DNA of 54,998 bases, taken from positions 1-54,998 of the forward strand of contig JAJZGX010000003.1 of assembly GCA_021804825.1 (NCBI GenBank), read 5' to 3'. The stretch is from Pseudomonadota bacterium. GTDB taxonomy: Bacteria > Pseudomonadota > Alphaproteobacteria > Rhizobiales > Beijerinckiaceae. A program made the translations under genes and the position numbers. The notes beneath the pieces are model-generated. The model did not search any database, was not told the DNA's origin, and saw only the letters and a list, made by a program, of their open reading frames with translations. Below are positions 9,443 through 18,982 of the stretch, piece by piece. Each line of letters starts with the position of its first letter. The stretch's first letter is position 1.

Positions 9443-11967
9443 TCGAGGTTGGTTTTGGCGACTTCGAGCAAGTCCTTGATCGTGAATGGTTTTGCCAGAA
9501 AGCCAAAATCCTCGCCGTCGGGCAAGTTGCGGGAGAAGGCATCCTCGGCATAGCCGGACACAAAGATGATTCGGGCGGTCAGGCCACGACGGCGCAATTC
9601 ACCGAGCATGGTCGGGCCATCCATTTCCGGCATGACCACATCGGAAATGATCAGGCCAATGGGGTCTTTGGCCTCGGCCACCACGTCAAGCGCATGCAGG
9701 CCGGTCTCCGCCTCGAGCACGGTGTAGCCGCGGTTGCGCAGTGCCCGCGATGCCACCTTGCGCACGGAATGCTCATCCTCGACCAGCAATATCGTGCCCT
9801 GGCCGCTCATATCGACGGCGGGGCGGGGCTTGGCCACTTCTTTTTTGACGGGCGGGACGGCCTCATTGGCCTCGATGCGCGGCAGCAGCAGCCGGAACAA
9901 GGCGCCCTTGCCCGGCTCGCTTTCGCAAAATACATAGCCGCCCGATTGCTTGACGATGCCATAGACCATGGCGAGGCCAAGCCCCGTGCCCTTGCCGGTT
10001 TCCTTGGTGGTGAAAAACGGCTCGAAGATTTTTTCGCGGATTTCGGGCGGGATGCCGGTGCCGGTGTCTTCAACTTCAATGGCGACATAATCGGCGGCGG
10101 GCAGTGCCTTTTCATTGAGCGCGCCGCATTCCTGCGCGGCGATGTTGCGGGTTCTGATGGTGATTTTGCCGACATTGTTCATGGCGTCGCGCGCATTCAC
10201 CACCAAATTGATGATCACCTGTTCGATCTGCGTCTGGTCGGCGCGGGTCAGCCACAGGTCGCGGGCCTGCTTGTAGTCGAGTTCGACGCGCTCTCCTGCC
10301 AGTTTCTGCAGCAGGATACGCAATTCGCTGACCATGTCGCCAAGCTGCAACACCTGCGGGCGCATGGTCTGGCGGCGTGAAAACGCCAGCAATTGCCGCA
10401 CCAGGCCGGCGGCGCGATTGGCATTCTGCCTGATCTGGGTGATGTCATGAAACGAGGGATCGGTCGAGCGATGCTGGGTCAGCAGCATGTCGGAATAGCC
10501 GATGATGGCGGTGAGGACATTGTTGAAATCATGGGCGACGCCGCCGGCCAATTGCCCGATGGCCTGCATTTTCTGGCTTTGCGCAAAGCTCTCGCGCAGG
10601 GTCTGCTGCTCGGTTGTGTCCAGTGCATAAAGCAGCGCGCAGGCGCCATCGGCATCGGTGACGGGTGACAAGAACAGCCGTGCCGCGCGGATCGGGCCGC
10701 TGATGGGGGTCATGGTGACGTCGATCGGGGCAATGTCGCTCTGGTTGGCGCTGGCGCGGGCCAGCGCGCGGCCCAGCGCCGGACGTTCCCGCGCGTCGAT
10801 AAGATCAACGATGGCGGCGGCCGGTGGGCCATCGCCGTGTTGCGGTTCAAACAGGCGGGCAAAGGCGGCATTGGCGCGCACCACCGCGCCGGTCTCGCTC
10901 AGGGTGGCGATGGCCATGGGTGTGGCGTTGAAGAATCGCGCAAAACGCACTTGCGCAGCCTGCAGATCCTCGGCCTTGGCATCGGCGGCGGTGCGGTTGA
11001 GCACGAGGGTGCGGGACGGCTCACGCTCGCGCTTGGCGTTGACCTGCACCTTGTGGATGAGGCGAACCGGCAGATTTTCACCCGTGCGCTTCTTGAGATC
11101 AATATCGAAGGTTTCGGTGCTGGATTGACCGGCCGCGGCATGGGTCTGGGCCAGCAGGATGGCGCCGTCACCGGCGATGATGTCGCTCAGACGCAGACCA
11201 CCGGTGCCAACCTGGGCGAGGTCATAATCCAGCCAGTTGGCCAAGGTCCGGTTGAGATAATCAATGCTGCCATCGGCTTTGGCGGAAAAGAATCCGGCCG
11301 GGGCATGATCCAGAAAATCAATGGCATTCTGCAATTCCAGAAATACCCGCTCATGGCGCACGCGCTCGGAGGTGACGTCGGCGAGGCTCCACAGCGTCAG
11401 GCCATGATCCTGCGGGCTGTCGAGCGGGCGCACGCGCACGCGGTACCAACCGGTTTCCGGCCCGCTCAGGCTGGGCGTGAGCCGCAATTCCTCCGAGGCG
11501 CGCTTGCCCTGCTGGGCGGCCTGTGCCAGCCGATAGACCGGCCCGGCGACTTCGCTCTGGCCCGACAACAGGCGCTCCACATTGAAAACCTCACCGCCCG
11601 GATCAGGCTGCGCCCAAGCGCGGTAGGCGGTGTTGGCATAAGCCACGCTGCCGTCCGGCCGGACGATGGCCAGACCCTCGCCGAACTGATCGGCGAGGCG
11701 GCGGGTCAAATCATGGGGCGCGGCGCGCGCTGCCAGCTGCAAAATTCCCACGGCATAAAAAAACAGCGCGACGATGCCGACAAAAGCAAACATCACCAGG
11801 GTAATATCGATCAATCTTGCACCTTGCGCGTGCGGCAACATCGAGGCCACCACCAGCAGGGCCAGCAGCAAGGTGGTCAAGATCAGGATCAAGGCGCTCG
11901 AGCCACTGCGCCCGGTGGCCAGTGGGGTGGAATGCGGCGGCGGGCTGGGAGTGGGGGGATTGTTCAT
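9439..11967 (-). CDS. cckA: Cell cycle hybrid histidine kinase CckA
   Basis: An 842-residue hybrid sensor kinase matching CckA, the kinase/phosphatase at the top of the CtrA phosphorelay (via ChpT). Two membrane helices lie within residues about 20-75. PAS-like domains fill about 85-450. The dimerisation/phosphoacceptor helix has VAHDFNN with His479. The HATPase domain includes the NARDAM and GTGLGLAM boxes. A C-terminal receiver (about 722-840) has phosphoacceptor Asp776 in [10 protein letters not shown]. Domain order and the neighbouring recA match other Hyphomicrobiales. It diverges from the FliO-like gene across 222 bases. Confidence 0.94.
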   Translation of the reverse strand: MNNPPTPSPPPHSTPLATGRSGSSALILILTTLLLALLVVASMLPHAQGARLIDITLVMFAFVGIVALFFYAVGILQLAARAAPHDLTRRLADQFGEGLAIVRPDGSVAYANTAYRAWAQPDPGGEVFNVERLLSGQSEVAGPVYRLAQAAQQGKRASEELRLTPSLSGPETGWYRVRVRPLDSPQDHGLTLWSLADVTSERVRHERVFLELQNAIDFLDHAPAGFFSAKADGSIDYLNRTLANWLDYDLAQVGTGGLRLSDIIAGDGAILLAQTHAAAGQSSTETFDIDLKKRTGENLPVRLIHKVQVNAKREREPSRTLVLNRTAADAKAEDLQAAQVRFARFFNATPMAIATLSETGAVVRANAAFARLFEPQHGDGPPAAAIVDLIDARERPALGRALARASANQSDIAPIDVTMTPISGPIRAARLFLSPVTDADGACALLYALDTTEQQTLRESFAQSQKMQAIGQLAGGVAHDFNNVLTAIIGYSDMLLTQHRSTDPSFHDITQIRQNANRAAGLVRQLLAFSRRQTMRPQVLQLGDMVSELRILLQKLAGERVELDYKQARDLWLTRADQTQIEQVIINLVVNARDAMNNVGKITIRTRNIAAQECGALNEKALPAADYVAIEVEDTGTGIPPEIREKIFEPFFTTKETGKGTGLGLAMVYGIVKQSGGYVFCESEPGKGALFRLLLPRIEANEAVPPVKKEVAKPRPAVDMSGQGTILLVEDEHSVRKVASRALRNRGYTVLEAETGLHALDVVAEAKDPIGLIISDVVMPEMDGPTMLGELRRRGLTARIIFVSGYAEDAFSRNLPDGEDFGFLAKPFTIKDLLEVAKTNLE

Positions 11968-12189
11968 GGTTGACCAGAAGCTGCGCCCAAAGCACGGGGT
12001 GGTGAGATTTGCAGTCTTCTCATAACACGAATAATGTTACATGCGGCAATGGGGCAGGGCTCCGACACCTCATCTGTCAGGGGCAAACCTGCGCGATGCT
12101 GCGCGCTCAGCGTGCAAATCCGGGGGTTACGCGCCTATGCGGAATTGTGGTAAACTTGGGCTGCAGACGATATTTCGAGGACGAGTGGT

Positions 12190-13284
12190 ATGAATAAGAT
12201 GACGGGCCTGGCGCCCGGAATGTTGGGCCTGTTGGAAGTGATAGCTGGCACCATCGCCGTTCTTTTGTTTATTTTTGCCTGTATTTATGCAGCGCGCAGC
12301 CTGTTCTGGCGGGGCATCAAGGTGCCGGGCGGGCGTGGACGCCAACAACGCCTCGGCGCGGTAGACGTCTTCAATCTCGATCAAAGTCGCCAGCTGGTGC
12401 TGCTGCGACGCGACAATGTCGAGCATCTGGTGCTGATCGGCGGCCCAAATGATGTGCTGATCGAATCACAGATCGTGCGGGTTGAACCGCGCAACGCTCG
12501 CGAGCGCGATCTCGGCGACGTGGCGCCGCAGATCAGCAATGGCGCGCCGCGCACCGCCATGCCAAATGTGACGCTGCCAACGGCGCCGCCGCCCGCTGCC
12601 GTGCCGGTGCCGAGTGCGCCGGTTCCCGTGCCGCTGGCAACGCCGACGCCGCGCCCCGCGGCTTTCAGCCCTGCTGTGCGCCGCGATCCGCCTGCCCATC
12701 AGGCAGATATGACAGCCGTGCCGCATGATGTCGCACCGCGCGCCAACGAGCCAACCGATCCGGCAACGGCGCTGATGGCAGCTTTGGGCAATGCGCTCGA
12801 CCTGAAAGAAGATGTCGCCCCTGCGAAGACGGCGCCTGTTGCCGCGGCCCCGGCCGCTGTCCCGACAAGCCCGGCAAGCCCGGCGGTGCCGGCGCCGCCG
12901 ATTTTGCGGGCACCGTTGCAGCGCCCGGTGTTTGAACGCAGCGTCCCGAGCGTGACGCGTCCGTCGGTGCCGCGTCCTGAGAGAAACGTGCCGTCATTGG
13001 CGTCCATGTCGGCGCGGCAGTTGCCGCAACCAAGCGCCAAAACCGAAGCAGCGCCGTCAGGCACGGGTGACGCGGCCCCGCAGGTGATCAGCCCGGCGCC
13101 GCTGCGCCCCTCGCCTTTGAACACATTGCTCGGCAATCTCGCCAAGGCCGAGGTGATCCCTCCCGCCGCAGCACCTGTCGCCATGGACGCGCCCGCCACC
13201 GAGCCCGTTACAGAAAGCTCGCCGCAGGATTCGCTTGAGACGGAAATGGCGCGTCTGCTCGGGCGGCCGCTGAACGGCGTCTGA
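12190..13284 (+). CDS. FliO-like single-pass membrane protein with Pro/Ala-rich tail
   Basis: The 364-residue product has one membrane helix at about 13-34. A basic stretch and a small domain with FNLDQSRQLVLLRRDNVEHLVLIGG follow, resembling FliO, a chaperone-like factor for the flagellar export gate. Residues from about 115 onward are a low-complexity Pro/Ala linker, with a short conserved-looking C-terminal end (MARLLGRPL). GAGGACGAG precedes the ATG. No flagellar gene lies in the window, so a role in flagellar export is only a family inference; FliO-like proteins also occur as isolated genes. It is convergent with dksA. Confidence 0.72.
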   Translation: MNKMTGLAPGMLGLLEVIAGTIAVLLFIFACIYAARSLFWRGIKVPGGRGRQQRLGAVDVFNLDQSRQLVLLRRDNVEHLVLIGGPNDVLIESQIVRVEPRNARERDLGDVAPQISNGAPRTAMPNVTLPTAPPPAAVPVPSAPVPVPLATPTPRPAAFSPAVRRDPPAHQADMTAVPHDVAPRANEPTDPATALMAALGNALDLKEDVAPAKTAPVAAAPAAVPTSPASPAVPAPPILRAPLQRPVFERSVPSVTRPSVPRPERNVPSLASMSARQLPQPSAKTEAAPSGTGDAAPQVISPAPLRPSPLNTLLGNLAKAEVIPPAAAPVAMDAPATEPVTESSPQDSLETEMARLLGRPLNGV

Positions 13285-13315
13285 CGCGCGTCCAGCCTTG
13301 GCTGGTGCCGCGCGG

Positions 13316-13732
13316 TCAGGCGTCGCGGTAGACGCGCTCGCGGCGCTCGTGGTTTTCCTGAGCTTCCAGCGTCATGGTGGCAATGGGGCGGGCATTCAGC
13401 CGCTTCAAGCTGATCGGATCGCCGGTGATCTCGCAATAGCCGTAGGAGCCGTCGTCGATCCGCAGGATAGCGGCATTGATCTTGGCGATCAGCTTGCGTT
13501 GCCGGTCACGCGCCCGCAGTTCAATAGCCCGATCCGATTCGGATGAGGCGCGGTCGGTCACATCTGGGTGGTTTTCGCTGTCATTTTGCAAAAGGTTAAG
13601 CGTTTCGCGGCTCTCGCGCAAAATATCATCGCGCCATGCCTTCAGCTTGTTGCGGAAATATTCGCGCTGGCGCTCGTTCATGAACGGTTCGTCATCGCTC
13701 GGGCAATAGTCAGCCTCAATGTCGTTCTGCAT
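13316..13732 (-). CDS. dksA: RNA polymerase-binding protein DksA (cysteine-poor form)
   Basis: A 138-residue DksA/TraR-family protein that binds the RNA polymerase secondary channel and, with ppGpp, adjusts transcription of stable RNA and biosynthetic genes. PSDDEPFMNERQREYF starts the family core, a coiled-coil hairpin follows, and the C-terminal globular part reads GYCEITGDPISLKRLNARP. Only one of the four zinc cysteines of the classical finger remains. The start at 13732 is chosen over an ATG at 13750 because GGGAGAG lies about 9 bases upstream. It lies downstream of icd on the same strand. Confidence 0.92.
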   Translation of the reverse strand: MQNDIEADYCPSDDEPFMNERQREYFRNKLKAWRDDILRESRETLNLLQNDSENHPDVTDRASSESDRAIELRARDRQRKLIAKINAAILRIDDGSYGYCEITGDPISLKRLNARPIATMTLEAQENHERRERVYRDA

Positions 13733-13833
13733 AGCTGATGTCTCTCCCATAACCTGTTGACCGGCCTATACAGTGCCGCGGATCAGGAAACAACTGGCAA
13801 AGGAGTTCATGGTATAAAAGCCACCGGCGTTGT

Positions 13834-13859
13834 GCCCGCCGCCTTTCAGGGCAGCGGGC
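13834..13859 (-). terminator. GC-rich hairpin after icd
   Basis: A 10-base stem (13834-13843 with 13850-13859, one G-U pair) and a 6-base loop lie just past the icd stop, between icd and dksA. No T-run is adjacent, so terminator activity is uncertain. Confidence 0.35.
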
Positions 13860-13876
13860 CGCAATTGCCGGGGGTC

Positions 13877-15094
13877 TCAGGCTTTGCGCATGGCGCTCTT
13901 GAGATTGGTGTCGATGGCATCGAGGAAGCCGGTGGTCGACACCCAGGGCTGCTCCGGCCCAACCAGCAGCGCCAGGTCTTTGGTCATCACGCCTGATTCG
14001 ACAGTGCTGACGCAGACGGTTTCCAGCGTGTGGGCGAATTTTGCCAGCTCGGCATTGCCATCGAGCTTGGCACGATGGTCGAGACCGCGCGTCCATGCAA
14101 AGATCGAGGCAATGGAATTGGTCGAGGTTTCCTTGCCCTTCTGGTGCTCGCGGTAGTGGCGCGTCACCGTGCCATGCGCGGCTTCCGCTTCTACCGTTTG
14201 ACCATCGGGCGTGATGAGCACCGAGGTCATGAGCCCGAGCGAGCCGTAGCCTTGCGCCACCGTGTCCGACTGCACATCGCCATCATAATTCTTGCAGGCC
14301 CAGATATAGCCGCCCGACCATTTCAGCGCCGAGGCGACCATGTCATCGATCAGGCGATGCTCATAGGTGATGCCGAGTGCCGCGAATTTGGCCTTGAACT
14401 CGTTCTGATAGGTTTCTTCAAAAATATCCTTGAAGCGGCCATCATAGGCCTTCAGAATCGTGTTCTTGGTGGAAAGATAGACCGGGAACTTGCGCGCGAG
14501 GCCATAATTCAGCGAGGCGCGGGCAAAATCGCGGATCGATTCATCCAGATTATACATGGCCATGGCGACGCCGGCGTCCGGAAACTTGAACACTTCGCGC
14601 TCGATCACCTGGCCATCATCGCCCTCGAATTTGAGCGTGAGCCGCCCCTTGCCCGGCACTTTGAAATCGGTCGCGCGATATTGATCGCCATAGGCGTGAC
14701 GCCCTACGATGATCGGCTGCGTCCAGCCCGGCACCAGACGTGGCACATTGCGACAGATGATCGGCTCGCGAAAAATGACGCCGCCGAGAATGTTGCGGAT
14801 GGTGCCGTTCGGGGATTTCCACATCTCGTGAAGATTAAATTCCTTCACGCGGGCTTCATCGGGGGTAATGGTCGCACATTTGACGCCGACACCGTATTTT
14901 TGAATGGCGTGGGCGGAATCAATCGTCACCTGATCACGCGTGGCATCGCGATGTTCGACGCTGAGATCATAATATTTCAGATCAATGTCGAGATAGGGGT
15001 GGATCAACTTGTCGCGGATGTAATGCCAGATGATGCGCGTCATCTCATCGCCATCGAGTTCAACTACGGGATTGGCGACTTTGATCTTTTGCAT
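13877..15094 (-). CDS. icd: NADP-dependent isocitrate dehydrogenase
   Basis: A 405-residue isocitrate dehydrogenase of the monocistronic, eukaryote-like homodimeric type, oxidising isocitrate to 2-oxoglutarate in the TCA cycle. The N-terminus [18 protein letters not shown], the substrate-binding [12 protein letters not shown], and the C-terminal [17 protein letters not shown] (nucleotide-binding) are all typical. The frame stays open 75 codons upstream, but that extension has no family similarity and the ATG at 15094 gives the normal length. The 265 bases from 15095 to 15359, between icd and cfa, hold no gene I can support. Confidence 0.97.
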   Translation of the reverse strand: MQKIKVANPVVELDGDEMTRIIWHYIRDKLIHPYLDIDLKYYDLSVEHRDATRDQVTIDSAHAIQKYGVGVKCATITPDEARVKEFNLHEMWKSPNGTIRNILGGVIFREPIICRNVPRLVPGWTQPIIVGRHAYGDQYRATDFKVPGKGRLTLKFEGDDGQVIEREVFKFPDAGVAMAMYNLDESIRDFARASLNYGLARKFPVYLSTKNTILKAYDGRFKDIFEETYQNEFKAKFAALGITYEHRLIDDMVASALKWSGGYIWACKNYDGDVQSDTVAQGYGSLGLMTSVLITPDGQTVEAEAAHGTVTRHYREHQKGKETSTNSIASIFAWTRGLDHRAKLDGNAELAKFAHTLETVCVSTVESGVMTKDLALLVGPEQPWVSTTGFLDAIDTNLKSAMRKA

Positions 15095-15359
15095 GAGGGA
15101 AACTCGCGTGAGAACAGGTGAAGCGGCTGCGCTATAGCAACCAGCTAGGGCGAGGTAAAGCTGTGGTGGCCGAGAAGCCGGGCGATTGGCGGGCTTTTGC
15201 CAGCGCGCGGCATAGGCTCTTAGTTGCACGTCAGTCGCCTGAAGGGCGGGCTTTGTCACGAAATGCACCGAGACGGTCGGTGATTGGCAGGTTGCCACGC
15301 ATGGCGGCGCCGTAGCCATGTGCCAAGCGCGTAGCTGCCATCTGTGGGCGGCCCCCGCG

Positions 15360-16655
15360 TCAGGCGTCGGTCATATAATTGCGGGTTATGGGGATGTTGG
15401 CGTGCCGGGCGGCAAGCTGAATCTGAAACACCATCATCGGCCCATGGCGAAAATTGGCTTCGGCGGCAGCGAGATAGAACTCCCACATGCGGCAGAAGCG
15501 CTCGTCATAAAGCCTTCTCACTTCTTCGCGGTTGGCGCGAAACCGCCGTGACCATTCATGCAGGGTCCTGGCGTAATGCTGCCGCCAGATTTCGATATCG
15601 GTCACTGAAATGGGCGATTTTTCAATGACCGGGAGCACTTCGGAGAGCGGCGGGCAATAGCCGCCGGGGAAAATATATTTGGCGACCCAGGGATTGGCCT
15701 GCGTCGGGGTCGCGGAAACGCCGATGGCGTGCACCAGCGCGACACCATCCGGCTTCAGGCGTGCCGCCAGCACCTCGAAAAACTCGCGGTAATTAGGCAC
15801 GCCGACATGTTCAAACATGCCGACAGAAACAATGCGGTCGTAGGTCGCGGTTTCCTGGCGGTAGTCGCGCAAGTGAAACGCGACCCGGTCGGCCAGACCC
15901 GCTGCCGCTGCGCGCTCGCGCGCAATTTTGAGCTGATTTTCCGAGAGGGTGAGGCCGACAACCATGATGTCCGGCGCGGCGCGGGCGATCTCCAGTGCGA
16001 GGCCCCCCCAGCCGCAACCGATATCCAGCACTTTCTGGCCCGGCTCAAGCAGCAATTTGGCGATGATATGTTTTTTCTTCTTGAGCTGCGCCTCCTCGAG
16101 GGTTTCATCGCCATTCTGGAAATAGCCACAGGAATATTGCCTGTCGGCGTCAAGAAACAGCTCGTAGAGGCGATCGGAAAGATCATAGTGATGGGCGACA
16201 TTGCGGCGTGCGGCCGTAAGGCGGTTGGCTTGTTTGAGCGCGATCAGCGCGCGCCCGACATGGCGGCGCAGCACGCTCAAGGGATGGGTTTCGAGCACGC
16301 CAAGCGCAAATGCGCAGATGTCGAGGAAATCCTGCAACGAGCCGCTCTCGATCGTCAGCTTTCCGTCCATATAGGCTTCGCCCGCGGCCATGTCGGTGTG
16401 CAGGAGCAGGTGGCGCAATGTCGCATTGTCATGGATGCGGACTGTGACGAAGGGCGCGGCTCTGGTTCCGAAACTGTGGCTCCGGCCATTGGGGTCGACG
16501 AGGGTCAATGTCCCGAATTTCACAATCCTGTCGAGAAGATAGACCAAGGGTTTCAGCAACAGGCTTGCAACGCGGCTCGATTCCCGTGTCGTCAATTCAG
16601 GGGTCGGGGTGTGGGACCATGAAGATTGACTGCTCAAGGGCGTGGTTCCCTGCAT
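15360..16655 (-). CDS. cfa: Cyclopropane-fatty-acyl-phospholipid synthase (canonical active site)
   Basis: A 431-residue SAM-dependent enzyme adding a methylene bridge across unsaturated acyl chains of membrane phospholipids. The N-terminal lipid-binding domain is followed by a methyltransferase domain with [10 protein letters not shown]. The residues corresponding to the bicarbonate/active site of E. coli Cfa are all present: Cys176 in YSCGYF, Glu in MFEHVG, His309 in VHAIG and Tyr in HYARTL. The chosen ATG at 16655 has GGGTGA upstream; the frame is open to 16727. A second, altered paralogue lies at 18983-20188. Confidence 0.93.
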   Translation of the reverse strand: MQGTTPLSSQSSWSHTPTPELTTRESSRVASLLLKPLVYLLDRIVKFGTLTLVDPNGRSHSFGTRAAPFVTVRIHDNATLRHLLLHTDMAAGEAYMDGKLTIESGSLQDFLDICAFALGVLETHPLSVLRRHVGRALIALKQANRLTAARRNVAHHYDLSDRLYELFLDADRQYSCGYFQNGDETLEEAQLKKKKHIIAKLLLEPGQKVLDIGCGWGGLALEIARAAPDIMVVGLTLSENQLKIARERAAAAGLADRVAFHLRDYRQETATYDRIVSVGMFEHVGVPNYREFFEVLAARLKPDGVALVHAIGVSATPTQANPWVAKYIFPGGYCPPLSEVLPVIEKSPISVTDIEIWRQHYARTLHEWSRRFRANREEVRRLYDERFCRMWEFYLAAAEANFRHGPMMVFQIQLAARHANIPITRNYMTDA

Positions 16656-16769
16656 CAATTCACCCGGGCGCGGGGTGAGGCTGAACAATCTGTGCCAAAA
16701 TTGCGGGAATATTACGGCGATTGCCAAGACTGGCCGCCAGCGGCCTGCGCATCGGCGCGCCTCGAAGGG

Positions 16770-16845
16770 TGGTGAGCGCGATGGGACTCGAACCCATGAC
16801 CCCCTGATTAAAAGTCAGGTGCTCTACCGATTGAGCTACGCGCTC
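16770..16845 (-). tRNA. tRNA-Lys(TTT)
   Basis: A full 76-base cloverleaf with encoded CCA. The 7-base acceptor stem GAGCGCG pairs with CGCGCTC, the D-stem is GCTC/GAGC, and the anticodon stem CCTGA/TCAGG closes the loop CTTTTAA with anticodon TTT. The T-arm has TTCGAGT. It lies between cfa and prfB on the same strand. Confidence 0.97.
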
Positions 16846-16932
16846 GCCCGTTGCAGGCGTGCCCTCTGGTATAGCCAGATGGCGCGGGGGTCAACCACTT
16901 CAAGCACTTTGCGCTATGTCTTCGGGCCAAAC

Positions 16933-18064
16933 TTACTCGATATCATCCACAACCGAGGTAGCGCCACCATTGATGCGGTGGGCCAGCGAGGTCTCGATGA
17001 AATCATCGAGGTCGCCATCGAGCACGGCATCGGGCGTGCCGGAGGTGTGGCCCGAGCGCAAATCCTTCACCAACTGATAGGGTTGCAGCACGTAGCTGCG
17101 GATCTGATGGCCCCAGCCGATCTCGGTCTTGCTCGCAGCCTCGGCGTTGGCGCGCGCTTCACGCTTTTCAAGCTCCTGCTCATAGAGCCGGGCGCGCAGC
17201 ATGTTCCAGGCGGTGGCGCGGTTCTTGTGCTGTGAGCGTTCGCCCTGACAGGCGACCACAATGCCAGAGGGAATATGGGTGATGCGAACCGCCGAATCGG
17301 TGGTGTTGACGTGCTGACCACCGGCACCAGACGAGCGGTAAGTGTCGATACGGCAATCGCTTTCATTGACGGCAACGTCAATCTTGTCATCAACCACCGG
17401 ATAGACCCAGACCGAGGCAAAGGACGTGTGGCGACGGGCATTGGAATCGAACGGCGAAATGCGCACCAAGCGGTGCACGCCGGACTCGGTCTTGGCCAGA
17501 CCATGAGCATTATGGCCCTTGACCAGCAGCGTCGCGGATTTGAGCCCGGCTTCTTCGCCAGCGGTCTCCTCGATCACATCGACCTTGAATTTGCGCTTTT
17601 CGGCCCAGCGCGCATACATGCGCGCCAGCATCCGCGCCCAGTCCTGGCTCTCGGTGCCACCTGCGCCGGAATGCACCTCGATATAGGTGTCATTGGCATC
17701 AGCTTCGCCGGAGAGCAACGCCTCGATCTGGCGGCGGGAAGCCTCCACCACCATGGCTTTCAACTGATCGATGCCTTCCTTGATGGTCGCGGCATCGTCT
17801 TCGGCTTCGCCCAGTTCAACCAGCGTCGAGGCGTCATCAAGCTCACGCTCGAAACGGGAGAGGGCGCCGAGGCGATCTTCCAGCTCGGTGCGCTCGCGCA
17901 TGAGCTTTTGCGCGGCTTCGGCATTGTTCCATAGGTCAGGGTCTTCGGCCTTGGCGTTTAGCTCATCAAGGCGACGGGTTGCAGTATCGACGTCAAAGAT
18001 GCCTCCTCAGCAGCCCGACCGACTGCTTGATCTCTTCGACAAGTTGAAGCGCTTCAGCGCGCAT
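16933..18064 (-). CDS. prfB: Peptide chain release factor 2, with programmed +1 frameshift
   Basis: RF2 ends translation at UGA and UAA. The gene is in two frames. ATG at 18064 opens a 23-codon frame ending at TGA (17995-17993). Skipping the T at 17995 continues as GAC for 353 more codons, giving 376 residues, the usual RF2 length. The second frame carries the SPF anticodon-like motif (203-205) and GGQ (248-250) of the peptidyl-hydrolysis loop. An internal AGGAGG sits just before the CTT-TGA slip site. Low RF2 favours the slip, so RF2 autoregulates. Coordinates span both frames; this is not a pseudogene. Confidence 0.96.
17992..18007 (-). promoter_or_regulatory. prfB +1 frameshift signal
   Basis: On the coding strand AGGAGGCATCTTTGAC contains an internal Shine-Dalgarno (AGGAGG, 18007-18002), the slippery CTT and the in-frame TGA followed by C. 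It has the same layout as the known E. coli prfB site, with the same CTTTGAC core. The ribosome slips +1 when TGA decoding is slow. Confidence 0.95.
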
Positions 18065-18207
18065 GGGACTGGATTCCTACAATCAGTTCTGCCTTGGCAG
18101 GGAAGATATGGGCTTGGAGCAAGCCGGAGCGGGTGTCAACTACCCGTCATGCCTTGAATGTTGCGGTGGTGCCAGCATATGGTCATAAGCCCCCCGGAGA
18201 TCACCCC

Positions 18208-18972
18208 ATGTATCGCGCTTCCCCCCTTGATGGCATCGCCCTCGTGACGGGTGCCAGTTCCGGCATTGGCAAGGCGGTGGCGCTGGAACTGGCGCGGCGG
18301 GGCTGGCGGGTGGCGCTGCTGGCACGCCGGGCCGAGGCGCTGGCGGCGGTGGTGCGTGAGCGCCCCGACGTGCTGTTCCCCTGTGTTTGCGATGTCACGG
18401 ACGGGGCCTCGGTCAGGTCGGCTCTTGCGCAACTCGTCGCTGAACACGGCAGGATCAGCCTCGCCTTTCTCAATGTCGGCACCTATGTCCCCGAAGCGGA
18501 CACGGGCCTTGACGCCGCGAGCGTGATGGCCACCTTCGCCATCAATGTCGGCGGCACCATGACGTGCCTTGAACCCTTGATCGCGCACATGAAAAATCAG
18601 GGCGGGCAAATTGCCGTCAATGCCTCGATCGCCGGTTATGGCGGCCTGCCCATGGCCTCGGCCTATGGCGCCAGCAAGGCCGCATTGATCAATTTCTGCG
18701 CCTCGCAGAAATTCGCGCTGGACAAGCTGAATGTCCGTTTGCAACTCGTGTGTCCCGGCTTTGTGCGCACGCCTTTGACCGACCACAACAGATTTCCCAT
18801 GCCGGCGCTGGTGGAAGCGGAGGATGCCGGGCGGCGCATTTGTGACGGGTTCCAGCGAGGTGGCTTCGAGATCACCTTTCCACGCCGCCTGTCATGGACG
18901 CTGAAAGCCCTGAACATGCTGCCCTACGGGCTTTATTTCCCGCTGGTGGCACGTGCCACCGGGCAGCGGTAG
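18208..18972 (+). CDS. Short-chain dehydrogenase/reductase (classical SDR)
   Basis: A 254-residue classical SDR. The cofactor motif TGASSGIG lies at 14-21 and the catalytic residues are Ser140, Tyr153 and Lys157, with normal spacing. The C-terminus (about 225-254) is basic and hydrophobic, and could contact a membrane or lipid substrate. The open frame extends 38 codons further up, but MYRASPLDGIALVTGAS at 18208 fits the fold start and has GGAGA 9 bases upstream. It converges on the Cfa-like methyltransferase with 10 bases between the stops. Neighbours with lipid and FAD enzymes suggest a lipid-linked substrate, which is inference only. Confidence 0.88.
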   Translation: MYRASPLDGIALVTGASSGIGKAVALELARRGWRVALLARRAEALAAVVRERPDVLFPCVCDVTDGASVRSALAQLVAEHGRISLAFLNVGTYVPEADTGLDAASVMATFAINVGGTMTCLEPLIAHMKNQGGQIAVNASIAGYGGLPMASAYGASKAALINFCASQKFALDKLNVRLQLVCPGFVRTPLTDHNRFPMPALVEAEDAGRRICDGFQRGGFEITFPRRLSWTLKALNMLPYGLYFPLVARATGQR

Positions 18973-18982
18973 CGCGGCCGGA

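Noticed and set aside
13780-13785. TGATCC (minus strand) as a possible RpoE/ECF -35 element near dksA
   Set aside because: No matching -10 at the expected spacing, and it is not near the photolyase/lipid genes; a chance hexamer.
14030-15121. A 363-codon open frame opposite icd
   Set aside because: icd is full length with all motifs; the antisense frame is a codon-bias artefact.
15095-15319. N-terminal extension of icd by 75 codons
   Set aside because: The extension has no similarity to isocitrate dehydrogenases, and [15 protein letters not shown] is the family start.
16933-17901. prfB as a truncated or frameshifted pseudogene
   Set aside because: The frame change coincides exactly with the conserved AGGAGG/CTT-TGA-C signal, so it is programmed.
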